A DNA stretch of 64,000 nt from Vicinamibacterales bacterium. GTDB lineage: Bacteria; Acidobacteriota; Vicinamibacteria; Vicinamibacterales; 2-12-FULL-66-21. Below are positions 19,299 through 27,457 of this stretch, in pieces. The DNA is taken from positions 1-64,000 of the forward strand of contig DASXLB010000042.1 in NCBI GenBank assembly GCA_036496585.1. The letters run 5' to 3'. Within the stretch, counting starts at the first letter, position 1, and the number at the start of each line of letters is the position of its first letter. The notes beneath the pieces are model-generated. The model worked only from the letters and a program-made list of their open reading frames with translations. It searched no databases and was not told the DNA's origin. Made by a program: the position numbers and the translations under genes.

Positions 19299-21448
19299 GG
19301 CCGCACTCCGGGGGCGGGCGCGCGCCGCCCGAGGGTCAACGTGCAGGCCTCGCCGGCGACGAGCACGGCGCCGGCCGCCGGCCGCTGATCGACCACCAAG
19401 CCGTCGCCTGACATCCGCGCTGCCAGTCCGATGCGCGACAGCGCGCGCAGTGCTTCGCGCGCGCTCTGCCCGCGCAGATCCGGCATCAGGCCGGGCTGCA
19501 CGGCCGGGATCGCGGCGGGCAGGCCGGTCGCGGTCATCGCTACAGCCGGCTGCGGTTCCGCTTCGGGATCGGCTTCGCGCAGGTCGCGGCGCGCCACCAG
19601 CACCGGCGGCGGCGCGTTGAGGTTCGGGCCGACGCCAAGATAGGTCAGGGCCGCTTCCGCAATCCGCTTGAAGACCGGTGCCGACACCGCGCCGCCGGTG
19701 TAGCCGTTGCCATGCGGCGAGTCGATCACGACCAGGATCGTCACCGCCGGATTGCGCGACGGAATGAATCCGACGAACGACGCGTTGTAGTCGGATTTCT
19801 GATAGTGACCCTTGACCAGCTTGGCGGCGGTGCCGGTCTTGCCGGCGATGGTGTAGCCCTCGATCTGCGCCGCGCGTGCGGTACCGCGTTCGACGACCTG
19901 CTCCATGATCGTCGTCAGCGTCGCCGCCGTATCCGGCTCGATCGTCTTCCGCATCTCGCGGTGAGGTACCTCGACGCGGCGACCGTCCTTGATGAACGCG
20001 CGCACGACGCGCGGCTGGATCAGGTGGCCGCCGTTGGCGATCGAGCTGACCGCCGTCACCATCTGGAGCGCGGTGACGCCGACCTGGTAGCCCATCGACA
20101 CGGAGGCGAGCGCGCTCTGATCGAGACGATCGGCGCTCCAGACGATCCCGGCGGTCTCCCCCTTGAAGTCCGGGCCGAGCGTCTGTCCAAAACCGAAGCG
20201 GCTGACGTAGTCGGTCAGCGCCTGCGGCCCGACCTTCAGGCCGACCTTGATCGCCCCGACGTTGCTCGACTTGACGATCACGTCGGTGAAATCGATCACG
20301 CCGTACTTGTGCGTGTCATAGATCGGCTTGCGGCCTGGGAAGGTGATCGACCCCGGGTTGGTGTCGATGAGCGTGTCGGGGGTGATGACGTGCTGCTCGA
20401 GCGCCGCCGACGCGGTCACGATCTTGAACGTCGACCCCGGCTCGTAGAGCGTCTGGATGGCGCGGTTGCGCTTCTCGTCGTCGTCGGCCCGATTGAACGT
20501 GTTCGGGTTGAAGGTCGGCCAGTTGGCGAGCGCCAGGATCTCGCCGGTGTGCGGATCCATGACGATCGCGCTGCCGCCCTGCGCGTGGTTTTGCTCGACG
20601 CCGGCGCGCAGCTCCCGTTCCGCCACGTGCTGCAGGTACTCGTCCAGCGTCAGCTCGATGCCGGCGCCGGCCGTCGCCGGACGCTCGACCCGGCTGAACA
20701 GCGCGCGGCGCTTGTTGTCGGTCTGGATCAGCACCTTGCCGCTGTTGCCGCGAATCTGCGCGTCGTAGGCGGATTCGATGCCGCCGAGTCCGACGTTGTC
20801 GAGCCCGACGTAGCCGATCACGTGCGCCGCCAGGTCGCTGTTGGGGTAATAGCGGCGGCTCTCCTTGAAGAGGGTGATGCCGGGCAGCGCCAGCCCCTTC
20901 ACCCGCCGTGCCTCCTCCGGCGAGACCTGACGTGCGATGTAGACGAACGATTTCCTGGTCGAGAGGCTGCGGACGATCTGCGCCCGCCGATCCGCCGTGC
21001 AGTCGTCGAGCGCGTGGCACAGCTCGGCGCCCACCGCGTCGGCGTCGTCGATATCGGACGGATCGGCGGCGATCGAGTCGGCGTCGACGCTGTAGGCCAG
21101 CACCCGGCCGTGGCGATCGAAGATCTCGCCGCGCTTCGCGGCCGGATTGAGCGTGCGCATCTGCTGCTTGTCGGCGCGCGCCAGCAGCTCGGTGTGATCG
21201 ATCACCTGGAGGTAGACGAGCCGCGCTTCGATGCCGGCCGTCCAGCACGCAAGGAAGCCGGCGCTGACCAGCAGCCGGGAGCGAACGGTCTGCCGCCAGG
21301 GGCTCGGCGGCCGCGAGGCCGCGTCGTGCCGATCCGACACGGGTGCGGCGGCGGCCGCCCGGCTTCGACCCCAGCGCCACGGCGCAACGCCGCCCGGGCG
21401 CAGGAGCGACCCGAGACGGGACTGCAACGAAGCGCGCGACAGAGCCAT
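19295..21448 (-). CDS. ftsI: septal peptidoglycan transpeptidase (class B PBP) with PASTA domain
   Basis: A 717-residue class B penicillin-binding protein that cross-links septal peptidoglycan with FtsW. A roughly 55-residue cytoplasmic tail precedes a membrane anchor (about 57-75), then the dimerisation domain (RGEIFDRHGRVLAYSVDADS) and the transpeptidase domain. The catalytic motifs are STFK (Ser339, Lys342), SSN (394-396) and KTGT (from Lys537). The last ~55 residues (LMPDLRGQSAREALRALS onward) form a PASTA domain after an Ala/Pro-rich linker. PASTA-bearing FtsI is typical of Gram-positives and of some acidobacterial, Deinococcus-type and other lineages. The ATG at 21448 follows ftsL by 6 bp. 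Confidence 0.95.
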   Translation of the reverse strand: MALSRASLQSRLGSLLRPGGVAPWRWGRSRAAAAAPVSDRHDAASRPPSPWRQTVRSRLLVSAGFLACWTAGIEARLVYLQVIDHTELLARADKQQMRTLNPAAKRGEIFDRHGRVLAYSVDADSIAADPSDIDDADAVGAELCHALDDCTADRRAQIVRSLSTRKSFVYIARQVSPEEARRVKGLALPGITLFKESRRYYPNSDLAAHVIGYVGLDNVGLGGIESAYDAQIRGNSGKVLIQTDNKRRALFSRVERPATAGAGIELTLDEYLQHVAERELRAGVEQNHAQGGSAIVMDPHTGEILALANWPTFNPNTFNRADDDEKRNRAIQTLYEPGSTFKIVTASAALEQHVITPDTLIDTNPGSITFPGRKPIYDTHKYGVIDFTDVIVKSSNVGAIKVGLKVGPQALTDYVSRFGFGQTLGPDFKGETAGIVWSADRLDQSALASVSMGYQVGVTALQMVTAVSSIANGGHLIQPRVVRAFIKDGRRVEVPHREMRKTIEPDTAATLTTIMEQVVERGTARAAQIEGYTIAGKTGTAAKLVKGHYQKSDYNASFVGFIPSRNPAVTILVVIDSPHGNGYTGGAVSAPVFKRIAEAALTYLGVGPNLNAPPPVLVARRDLREADPEAEPQPAVAMTATGLPAAIPAVQPGLMPDLRGQSAREALRALSRIGLAARMSGDGLVVDQRPAAGAVLVAGEACTLTLGRRAPAPGVRP

Positions 21449-21454
21449 GCCGTG

Positions 21455-21847
21455 CTATCGCGAGGCGACGATCGACTTCTCGGGCGGCGCGGCCTGCGTC
21501 ACCCGTTCGATGACGATGGCCTGGCCGCGGGACGGGGGGACGAGGTGAAGCTGCTCGATGGCGATCTTTTCGATGCGCCGCGGCGCGCGGAGCGTCTCGA
21601 TTTCCAGCCGCAGATGCCGGTTGATGTCTTCCTCGGCGGCGCGCTCCTGCTGCATCCGCTCGATCTGGTAGCCGTGGCGCAGCAGCTCGAAATGCTGCCA
21701 CGCCGAAAAGAGCAGCACGACGACGAGGAACAGCCCGATCCCGGTGGTCTGCCAGAGCTGCCGCTGGCGCGCCTCGTCCACCTCGCGCACGATCGGGTTG
21801 TTGCGAATGTCCTTCTTGATCGCGTACTCGAAGTCCAGTCCGCTCAT
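21455..21847 (-). CDS. ftsL: cell division protein FtsL-like
   Basis: A 130-residue bitopic protein. A 35-residue cytoplasmic part is followed by one membrane helix (about 36-53, GIGLFLVVVLLFSAW) and a periplasmic coiled coil (about 55-105) with heptad spacing of Leu, Ile and Glu, ending in a short tail. Sequence conservation in FtsL is low, so the identification rests on topology, size and its position between rsmH and ftsI. In the divisome it forms a complex with FtsQ and an FtsB-type partner and activates FtsW/FtsI. Its ATG overlaps the rsmH stop (ATGA). Confidence 0.85.
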   Translation of the reverse strand: MSGLDFEYAIKKDIRNNPIVREVDEARQRQLWQTTGIGLFLVVVLLFSAWQHFELLRHGYQIERMQQERAAEEDINRHLRLEIETLRAPRRIEKIAIEQLHLVPPSRGQAIVIERVTQAAPPEKSIVASR

Positions 21848-22728
21848 GCCAGCCTCTCAATCGCGCGCAGCTTGGCGCTGCGCGAGCGGCCATTGCGCGC
21901 CACTTCGCCGTCGGAGGGCACCATCGGCCGCTTGGTCAGGATGCGCAGGCCCGCATCCGCCTTCTCCATCGCCCGGAAGGTGTGCTTGACGATGCGGTCT
22001 TCGAGCGAGTGGAAGGTGATCACCGCCAGCCGCGCGTTGGCCAGCAGCCGGCGTGCCGCCGTCTCGAGAAAGGCGTCCAGCCCGTCGAGCTCGCGGTTGA
22101 CCCAGATGCGCAGCGCCTGGAAGGTGCGCGTCGCCGGATCGATCCGCTGATAGCCGCGATGCGGCACGGCGCGGCGGACGACCGCCGCCAGCCGGCCGGT
22201 GGTGTCGATGGCCGCCTCGCGGCGCGCCGCGACGATGGCGCGCGCCACCCGTCGCGAATGGCGCTCCTCGCCGAAGCGGAAGATGACGTCTGCGAGCGTG
22301 GTCTCCTCGGCGTCGCGCAGCAGATCGGCGACGCTCGGTCCCTGGCTCCGATCCATCCGCATGTCCAGCGGCTCGTCGCGCCGGAAGCTGAAACCACGCC
22401 CCTCCGCGTCGAGCTGCAGCGACGACACGCCGAGATCCGCCAGCGCGCCGGCGACGCCCTCGACGCCCCGCGCGTCGAGCACGCGATCGAATTCACGGAA
22501 GTCGGCGTGGGCCAATGCGACGCGATTTCCGTAGTCCGCCAGCCGCTCGCGCGCGATCGCCAGCGCCGACTCGTCGCGGTCGAGGCCGATCACCTGTGAC
22601 GCGCCCGCCTCGAGCAGTGCGCGGCTGTGGCCGCCAAGTCCGACGGTGCAGTCGAGAAACAGGCCGCCGCGGCTCGCGTCGAGCAGCTCGACCACCTCGG
22701 AGACCATCACCGGCTCATGTGTCGACAT
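21844..22728 (-). CDS. rsmH: 16S rRNA (cytosine(1402)-N(4))-methyltransferase
   Basis: A 294-residue methyltransferase (MraW/RsmH) that methylates N4 of C1402 in the ribosomal P site. It starts HEPVMVSEVVELLDASRGGLFLD and has the SAM loop DCTVGLGGHSRALLEAG, then ALADLGVSSLQLD and RGFSFRRDEPLDMRM, all diagnostic. The helical insertion with RRVARAIVAAR and FQALRIWVNRELD completes the family pattern, and VITFHSLEDRIVKHTFR is the conserved C-terminal motif. It lies 10 bp downstream of mraZ, the standard arrangement. Confidence 0.97.
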   Translation of the reverse strand: MSTHEPVMVSEVVELLDASRGGLFLDCTVGLGGHSRALLEAGASQVIGLDRDESALAIARERLADYGNRVALAHADFREFDRVLDARGVEGVAGALADLGVSSLQLDAEGRGFSFRRDEPLDMRMDRSQGPSVADLLRDAEETTLADVIFRFGEERHSRRVARAIVAARREAAIDTTGRLAAVVRRAVPHRGYQRIDPATRTFQALRIWVNRELDGLDAFLETAARRLLANARLAVITFHSLEDRIVKHTFRAMEKADAGLRILTKRPMVPSDGEVARNGRSRSAKLRAIERLA

Positions 22729-22738
22729 TCGTTTCCGC

Positions 22739-23179
22739 CTAGACGCCGAGGTCCGAGAGCGCGCGCGCGTCCTCGTCGGTGAACGGGTCGTTCTGCAGCC
22801 TCGCGACCAGCCGTTCGTGGTTCCAGACGTCCAGGTGATCGACGGCGCCGAGGACGTCGACCTCGCCGCTCATCCCGGCCGTATCGCGCAGCCGCTGGTG
22901 AATCACCACGCGACCCTGCGCATCGATCTCCGCCGACTGGCCGAAGTAGTTCACGCGATCCAGAAAGCGGTTGCGGGCCGGGTGCGTGGAAGGGGCACGC
23001 GCCAGGCGCTCCTCGAGCGCCAGCCAGACCGGCATGGGGTAGATCCGGACAGACTCCCCCGTCAGGCTCGTCACGAACAGCTCGCTCCCGTGCGTCTTGT
23101 CGATGAGCGCACGGAAGGCGTTCGGGACCTTGAGCCTTCCCTTGTCATCAATTCTGGCGGTGTGATTGCCCCGGAGCAC
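22739..23179 (-). CDS. mraZ: transcriptional regulator MraZ
   Basis: A 146-residue DNA-binding protein with two SpoVT/AbrB-like half domains. The first carries NHTARIDDKGRLKVPNAFR, the second GQSAEIDAQGRVVIHQRLR; the paired D-x-K/Q-G-R loops form the DNA-contacting surface of the multimeric ring. MraZ is known to bind clustered GTGG-type repeats in its own promoter and repress the division cluster; three such boxes lie directly upstream. Translation starts at GTG 23179, with a GGAG nine bases upstream that is part of the last box. It is the first gene of the cluster. Confidence 0.95.
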   Translation of the reverse strand: MLRGNHTARIDDKGRLKVPNAFRALIDKTHGSELFVTSLTGESVRIYPMPVWLALEERLARAPSTHPARNRFLDRVNYFGQSAEIDAQGRVVIHQRLRDTAGMSGEVDVLGAVDHLDVWNHERLVARLQNDPFTDEDARALSDLGV

Positions 23180-23188
23180 GGTCGTCTA

Positions 23189-23214
23189 CTCCACTTTGCT
23201 CCACAAAAATCCAC
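23189..23214 (-). promoter_or_regulatory. MraZ operator: three GTGGA boxes at 10-bp spacing
   Basis: On the minus strand GTGGAT, GTGGAG and GTGGAG occur exactly 10 bp apart. Repeats of this type are the known MraZ target upstream of mraZ in other bacteria. They cover the predicted transcription start, and the last one doubles as the GGAG ribosome binding site for the GTG start, so bound MraZ would block initiation. Confidence 0.85.
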
Positions 23215-23218
23215 CGCG

Positions 23219-23247
23219 ATAGTAGAGGGGGGGCCTGGTTCTGTCAA
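23219..23247 (-). promoter_or_regulatory. sigma-70 promoter of the mraZ division cluster
   Basis: On the minus strand TTGACA (23247-23242) and TACTAT (23224-23219) are separated by 17 bp, close to the sigma-70 consensus. The predicted start is near 23212, inside the first GTGGA box, giving a leader of about 33 nt before the mraZ GTG. Confidence 0.85.
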
Positions 23248-23281
23248 CGCCAAAATGTTGGGTCAATTGGGCTTACGCCTT

Positions 23282-23309
23282 TTGTTCGCCCTCGGTCGCG
23301 TGCTAGGAT
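23282..23309 (+). promoter_or_regulatory. putative promoter of the ychF-like gene
   Basis: TTGTTC (23282-23287), 16 bp, and TAGGAT (23304-23309) with an upstream TGC that makes an extended -10. The expected start site is near 23316, only about 7 nt before the ATG at 23323. It diverges from the mraZ promoter. Confidence 0.5.
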
Positions 23310-23322
23310 GTGCAGATCCGTC

Positions 23323-24411
23323 ATGCTCAGAGCAGGACTCATAGGATTCCCGTCCTCGGGTAAGACCACGCTCTTCCAGCTCCTCACCTCAGCCCGGGAG
23401 GCCCCTCGCCCGTCCGGCAAGCAGGAAGCCAACGTCGGGGTCTCCCGGGTGCCCGACGAGCGGCTCGATCGCCTGACCGAGCTGTTCAAGCCCAGAAAGC
23501 ACGTGCCCGCGACCGTGGAGTTCGCCGACATGGGGGGCGCCGCGAGCGGCAAAGCGGGCGCCGCCGCGCTGCTCGACGTCGCCGCCTTCCGTAACGCCGA
23601 CGCGCTGCTGCACGTCGTCCGTCTCTTCCGCGATCCGTCGATCCCGCACGCCGCCGGCTCGCTCGATCCCGCTCGGGACGTGCGGACGATGGAAGACGAG
23701 CTGATCCTCGCCGACCTCGGCGTCGTCGAGCGACGGCTCGAGCGTCTCGAGAAGGACATCAAGAAGCAGCCGAACCCGGAGCTGAAAAAGGAGCAGGAGA
23801 TCCTGCAGCAGTGCCGCGCCGCGCTCGAGGCCGGCCGACCGCTGCGCGACCTCGAGCTGCCCCCCGACGAGCTGCGCCGGCTGCGTGGCTTTCAGTTCCT
23901 GTCGTCGAAGTCGCTGCTCATCGTGTTGAACCTCGACGAGGCCGACCTGTCGCAGGCGGACCGCGCCGTGGAGCTCGCCGGCATCCAGGACCTCGTCACC
24001 GGCAGGAACACCCGCGCCGTACCCATCTGCGCCAAGATCGAGCTCGAGATTTCCCAGCTCGAGGCGGACGACGCCAGGGCGTTCATGGCCGATCTCGGCC
24101 TGAAGGAATCCGGGCTCGATCGCGTCATCCGCGCCAGCTACGATCTGCTCGGCTACATCTCCTTCTTCACGGTGGGCGAGGACGAGAATCGCGCCTGGTC
24201 AATTCCGCGCGGCATCAACGCACAGAACGCGGCCGGCGAGATCCACAGCGACATCCAGCGGGGCTTCATCCGCGCCGAGGTGTGCCGCTATGAGGATTTG
24301 CTGAAGCGCGGGTCCATCGCCGGCTGCCGCGACCACGCAGAGCTGCGCCTCGAGGGCAAGGAGTACGTCGTCCTCGACGGCGACGTCATCAACTTCAGAC
24401 ACGCTACGTAG
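23323..24411 (+). CDS. YchF/OBG-family nucleotide-binding protein (DUF933)
   Basis: A 362-residue P-loop NTPase of the YchF branch of the OBG family, ribosome-associated ATPases in model bacteria. The P-loop is GLIGFPSSGKTTLF, switch region FADMGGAASG, and the specificity motif reads NLDE (IVLNLDEAD) in place of NKxD, as expected for YchF enzymes that prefer ATP. A helical coiled-coil insert (VERRLERLEKDIKKQ) precedes it. The C-terminal TGS-like domain holds RAWSIPRGINAQNAAGEIH and GKEYVVLDGDVINFR. SSGKT replaces the usual NVGKS, so it is divergent and may be a paralogue. The ATG at 23323 is used because an upstream ATG (23308) overlaps the -10 element. Confidence 0.88.
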   Translation: MLRAGLIGFPSSGKTTLFQLLTSAREAPRPSGKQEANVGVSRVPDERLDRLTELFKPRKHVPATVEFADMGGAASGKAGAAALLDVAAFRNADALLHVVRLFRDPSIPHAAGSLDPARDVRTMEDELILADLGVVERRLERLEKDIKKQPNPELKKEQEILQQCRAALEAGRPLRDLELPPDELRRLRGFQFLSSKSLLIVLNLDEADLSQADRAVELAGIQDLVTGRNTRAVPICAKIELEISQLEADDARAFMADLGLKESGLDRVIRASYDLLGYISFFTVGEDENRAWSIPRGINAQNAAGEIHSDIQRGFIRAEVCRYEDLLKRGSIAGCRDHAELRLEGKEYVVLDGDVINFRHAT

Positions 24412-24458
24412 CTGTCCGGGGGCTTTGCCCCTCGAACTGCGGGATAATCCCAGGGCTG

Positions 24459-25499
24459 ATGCCAGTCAGAACGGTCGTCGTCTGCGAGGCGCAGGTGCCG
24501 TTCGTGCACGGCGGCGCCGAGATCCACGTGCGCGAGCTGCTGCGCGAGCTGAGGGGGCGCGGCTTCGACGCGGAGCTCGTGAGCGTGCCATTCAAGTGGT
24601 ATCCGAAGAGCGAGATCCTGCCGCACGCGGCGGCGTGGCGTTTACTCGATCTCAGCGAGAGCAACGGACGCCCCATCGATCTGGTGATCGCCTCGAAGTT
24701 CCCGACCTACTTCGCTCGGCATCCCAATAAGGTGGCGTGGCTGATTCACCAGTACCGCGCCGCCTACGAGCTCTGCGGTACCGTCTACAGCGACTTCGGG
24801 CACAATGAAGCCGACCTGGGACTGCGCGAGACGCTGCTTCGACTGGATACCGAAATGCTGGGCGAGTGCCGACGCGTGTTCGCCAACGCGCAGAACACGG
24901 CCAACCGGGTTACCCGATACAACGGGATCGCGGCGGAAGCGCTCTACCATCCGCCGCGCCTCGCCGCCCGCCTGGAGGCCGGCGCCTATGGAGGGTATGT
25001 GCTCTCGGTCGGACGGATCGAATCGGTGAAACGGGTCGATCTGGTGGTGTCGGCCATGGCCCTGGTCGATGCGCCGATCAGGCTGGTCGTCGCCGGCGAG
25101 GGCACCCAGCGCGCCAACGTGGAAGGGGCGGCGCACGCGGCGGGGGTCGCCGACCGCGTCGATTTCCTCGGCGCCGTCGACGACGAGCAGCTGATTGCGC
25201 TTTACCGCGACGCGCTCGCGGTCGTGTATCCGCCCTACGACGAGGACTTCGGCTACGTCACGCTGGAAGCGTTCCTGGCGCGGAGGCCGGTCGTCACCGC
25301 CACCGACGCGGGCGGCCCGAACGAATTCGTCGTCGATGGCGTCAACGGCTTTTCGGTGGCGCCCGAACCGGAGCCGATCGCGGCCGCGATCAACGCGCTC
25401 GCGCGCGACCGGCAGCGCGCGAAGGCCATGGGTGACGCGGGATACGATCGCGCCCGGACGATCACGTGGGACGGTGTGATCGAGAAGCTAGTGAATTGA
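24459..25499 (+). CDS. glycosyltransferase family 4
   Basis: A 346-residue retaining GT-B enzyme. The N-terminal acceptor domain opens VVVCEAQVPFVHGGAEIHVREL, with the GGAE loop typical of GT4. The donor domain has GYVLSVGRIESVKRVDLVV, LVVAGEGTQRANVE, and the nucleotide-sugar motif E-x7-E in DEDFGYVTLEAFLARRPVV. It would add a sugar from a nucleotide-sugar donor to a glycan intermediate on the cytoplasmic face; sugar identity is unknown. It is the first gene of the large glycan locus, 47 bp after the ychF-like gene. Confidence 0.85.
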   Translation: MPVRTVVVCEAQVPFVHGGAEIHVRELLRELRGRGFDAELVSVPFKWYPKSEILPHAAAWRLLDLSESNGRPIDLVIASKFPTYFARHPNKVAWLIHQYRAAYELCGTVYSDFGHNEADLGLRETLLRLDTEMLGECRRVFANAQNTANRVTRYNGIAAEALYHPPRLAARLEAGAYGGYVLSVGRIESVKRVDLVVSAMALVDAPIRLVVAGEGTQRANVEGAAHAAGVADRVDFLGAVDDEQLIALYRDALAVVYPPYDEDFGYVTLEAFLARRPVVTATDAGGPNEFVVDGVNGFSVAPEPEPIAAAINALARDRQRAKAMGDAGYDRARTITWDGVIEKLVN

Positions 25500-26506
25500 A
25501 GAAGCTCATCATCCAGATCCCGTGCCTCAACGAGGCGCAGACACTGCCGGCGACGCTCGCCGATCTGCCGAAGTCCATCCCGGGCGTCGACACAGTCGAA
25601 GTGCTGGTAATCGACGACGGGTCGCGCGACGGCACCGCCGACGTGGCGCGCGCCTGCGGGGTCGACTACATCGTACGGCTGCGCCGCAACAAGGGCCTGG
25701 CGGCGGCCTTCGCGGCGGGCATCGACGCCTGCCTGAAGGCGGGGGCCGATTTCATCGTCAACACCGACGCCGACAACCAGTACGCGGGCGGCGACATCGC
25801 CAAGCTGCTGGCGCCGCTGCTGCGCGGCGAGGCCGACATCTGCATCGGCGATCGCAACATCGCCGGACTGCGGCACATGTCGTGGCGCAAGCGGCGGCTG
25901 CAGGCGCTCGGCAGCTGGGTGGTCCGGCAGGTGTCGGGCACCACCGTGCCCGATACGACGAGCGGCTTCCGCGCCTACACCCGCGACGCCGCGCTGCGCA
26001 TGACGATCGTCTCGGAGTTCTCCTACACGCTCGAGTCGATCATCCAGGCGGGCAAGAAGCGCATGGCGATCGCGCACGTGCCGGTCGCCGTCAACCCGCG
26101 CACCCGCGAGTCGCGTCTGTTCGCCAGCGTCTTCTCCTACATCAAGCAGTCGGGCGCCACGATCGTCCGGATCTACGCGATGTACGAGCCGCTCAAGGTG
26201 TTCACCTACCTCGGGCTGTTCATCCTGGTGGTGGGCGGCGCCGGCCTGGCGCGGTTCTTCTACTACTTCCTGCAGGGACAGGCGTTCCGGCACTTCTCGT
26301 CGCTCGTCGTCTCAGGAATCGTCGTGACGCTCGGCTTCATCGTGCTGGTCATCGGCCTGCTCGCCGACGTCATCTCGGGCAACCGCAAGCTGCTCGAGGA
26401 TCTCGTCTATCGCGTCCGCACCCTTGAGTCGCCGCCGCGCCCCCTCGAGGACCACCGGCCGCCGTACCCGAAGGTCGGTGAACGCACCGACCGCTGGGAA
26501 CACTGA
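25496..26506 (+). CDS. membrane-anchored glycosyltransferase family 2 (polyprenol-phosphate type)
   Basis: A 336-residue GT2. The GT-A catalytic domain contains IIQIPCLNEAQTLPATL, VLVIDDGSRDGTADVA, a NTDADNQY DxD-type motif, IGDRNI and TTSGFRAYTRDA. Two membrane helices follow (about 245-270 and 285-310). Enzymes with this form transfer sugar to polyprenyl phosphate or extend membrane-bound glycans. The likely start is TTG at 25496, which gives the family-typical KKLIIQIPCLNE start and overlaps the previous stop codon (TTGA); an in-frame ATG at 25466 would require a longer overlap with the preceding gene. Confidence 0.82.
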   Translation: MKKLIIQIPCLNEAQTLPATLADLPKSIPGVDTVEVLVIDDGSRDGTADVARACGVDYIVRLRRNKGLAAAFAAGIDACLKAGADFIVNTDADNQYAGGDIAKLLAPLLRGEADICIGDRNIAGLRHMSWRKRRLQALGSWVVRQVSGTTVPDTTSGFRAYTRDAALRMTIVSEFSYTLESIIQAGKKRMAIAHVPVAVNPRTRESRLFASVFSYIKQSGATIVRIYAMYEPLKVFTYLGLFILVVGGAGLARFFYYFLQGQAFRHFSSLVVSGIVVTLGFIVLVIGLLADVISGNRKLLEDLVYRVRTLESPPRPLEDHRPPYPKVGERTDRWEH

Positions 26507-26596
26507 CTGCCGCAGATGACGACGGCACATTCACGCATGACGAACATCGAATGCGCATCTTCGCGGCGGCGCCGCCGCGTCCTGGAGACGTAAGTC

Positions 26597-27457
26597 TTGG
26601 CGGATCCGTCGATGGTCTCGATCGTCATTCCGGCGTTCAACGAGGCCGACTCCATCGCCTCGGTGGTCGAGGTGCTGCGCGCGGCCGCGCCGTGGCGCGA
26701 GATCATCGTCGTCGACGACGGATCGACCGATGAGACGGGCCCGCGCGCCGCGGCGGCGGGGGCTACGGTCGTGCGGCATCCCTACAACATCGGCAACGGC
26801 GCCGCGGTCAAGAACGGCATCCGCCGCGCCAGCGGCGACTACGTGCTGATCGTCGACGCCGACGGCCAGCACCCGCCCGAAGACGCGCTGCGGCTGGCTG
26901 GACGTCTCGGCGAGTACGACCTGGTCGTCGGGGCGCGCACGGCCGAGACTCAGGCGACCGCGACGCGCCGGGCCGGCAACGACGCACTCAACCGCCTCGC
27001 CGGGTACCTGACCGGGCGGCCGATCCCAGATCTCACATCGGGCTTCCGCGGCGCGCGGACGTCCGGGCTGCGCGAGTATCTGCACCTGCTGCCCAACGGC
27101 TTCTCGACGCCGACCACCACGACGCTGGCGTTCATCAAGGGAGGCTACGCGGTCGCGTTCGAGCCGATCCAGGCGCGGCAGCGCAGCGGCCAGTCGAAGA
27201 TCCGGCTGGCGCGGGACGGCGCCAAGTTCCTGATGATCATCTTCAAGATCGTGACGTTGTTCAGCCCGATGCGGATTTTTGCGCCGATCAGCGCCGCCGC
27301 ACTGCTGCTCGGCTCGGCCTACGGAATCTGGAACGTCGTCGTGCACGCGCGGATCCCGAACGGGTCGGTGCTGCTGATCCTGTTCGCGGTGGTCGTGTTC
27401 CTCGTCGGCCTCGTGTCGGAGCAGATTTCGGCGCTCCGCTTCGAAGGACGGCGGTGA
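26597..27457 (+). CDS. membrane-anchored glycosyltransferase family 2
   Basis: A 286-residue GT2 with N-terminal catalytic domain (VSIVIPAFNEADSIASVV, IIVVDDGSTDETG, VDADGQHPPED as DxD motif, LTSGFRGARTS) and two C-terminal membrane helices (about 228-250 and 258-278). It resembles polyprenol-phosphate glycosyltransferases that make lipid-linked sugar donors. The start TTG at 26597 has a GGAG at a good distance (9 nt); ATG at 26612 would be the alternative and gives MVSIVIPAFNE. The next gene starts in its last codons. Confidence 0.82.
   Translation: MADPSMVSIVIPAFNEADSIASVVEVLRAAAPWREIIVVDDGSTDETGPRAAAAGATVVRHPYNIGNGAAVKNGIRRASGDYVLIVDADGQHPPEDALRLAGRLGEYDLVVGARTAETQATATRRAGNDALNRLAGYLTGRPIPDLTSGFRGARTSGLREYLHLLPNGFSTPTTTTLAFIKGGYAVAFEPIQARQRSGQSKIRLARDGAKFLMIIFKIVTLFSPMRIFAPISAAALLLGSAYGIWNVVVHARIPNGSVLLILFAVVVFLVGLVSEQISALRFEGRR

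Noticed and set aside
23308..23322. ATG at 23308 as start of the ychF-like gene
   Set aside because: It overlaps the extended -10 element TGCTAGGAT and adds residues not typical of the family; the ATG at 23323 fits the fold.
24417..24432. GGGGC-TTT-GCCCC hairpin after the ychF-like gene
   Set aside because: The stem is only 5 bp with a 3-nt loop and there is no T-run, so it is not supported as an intrinsic terminator.
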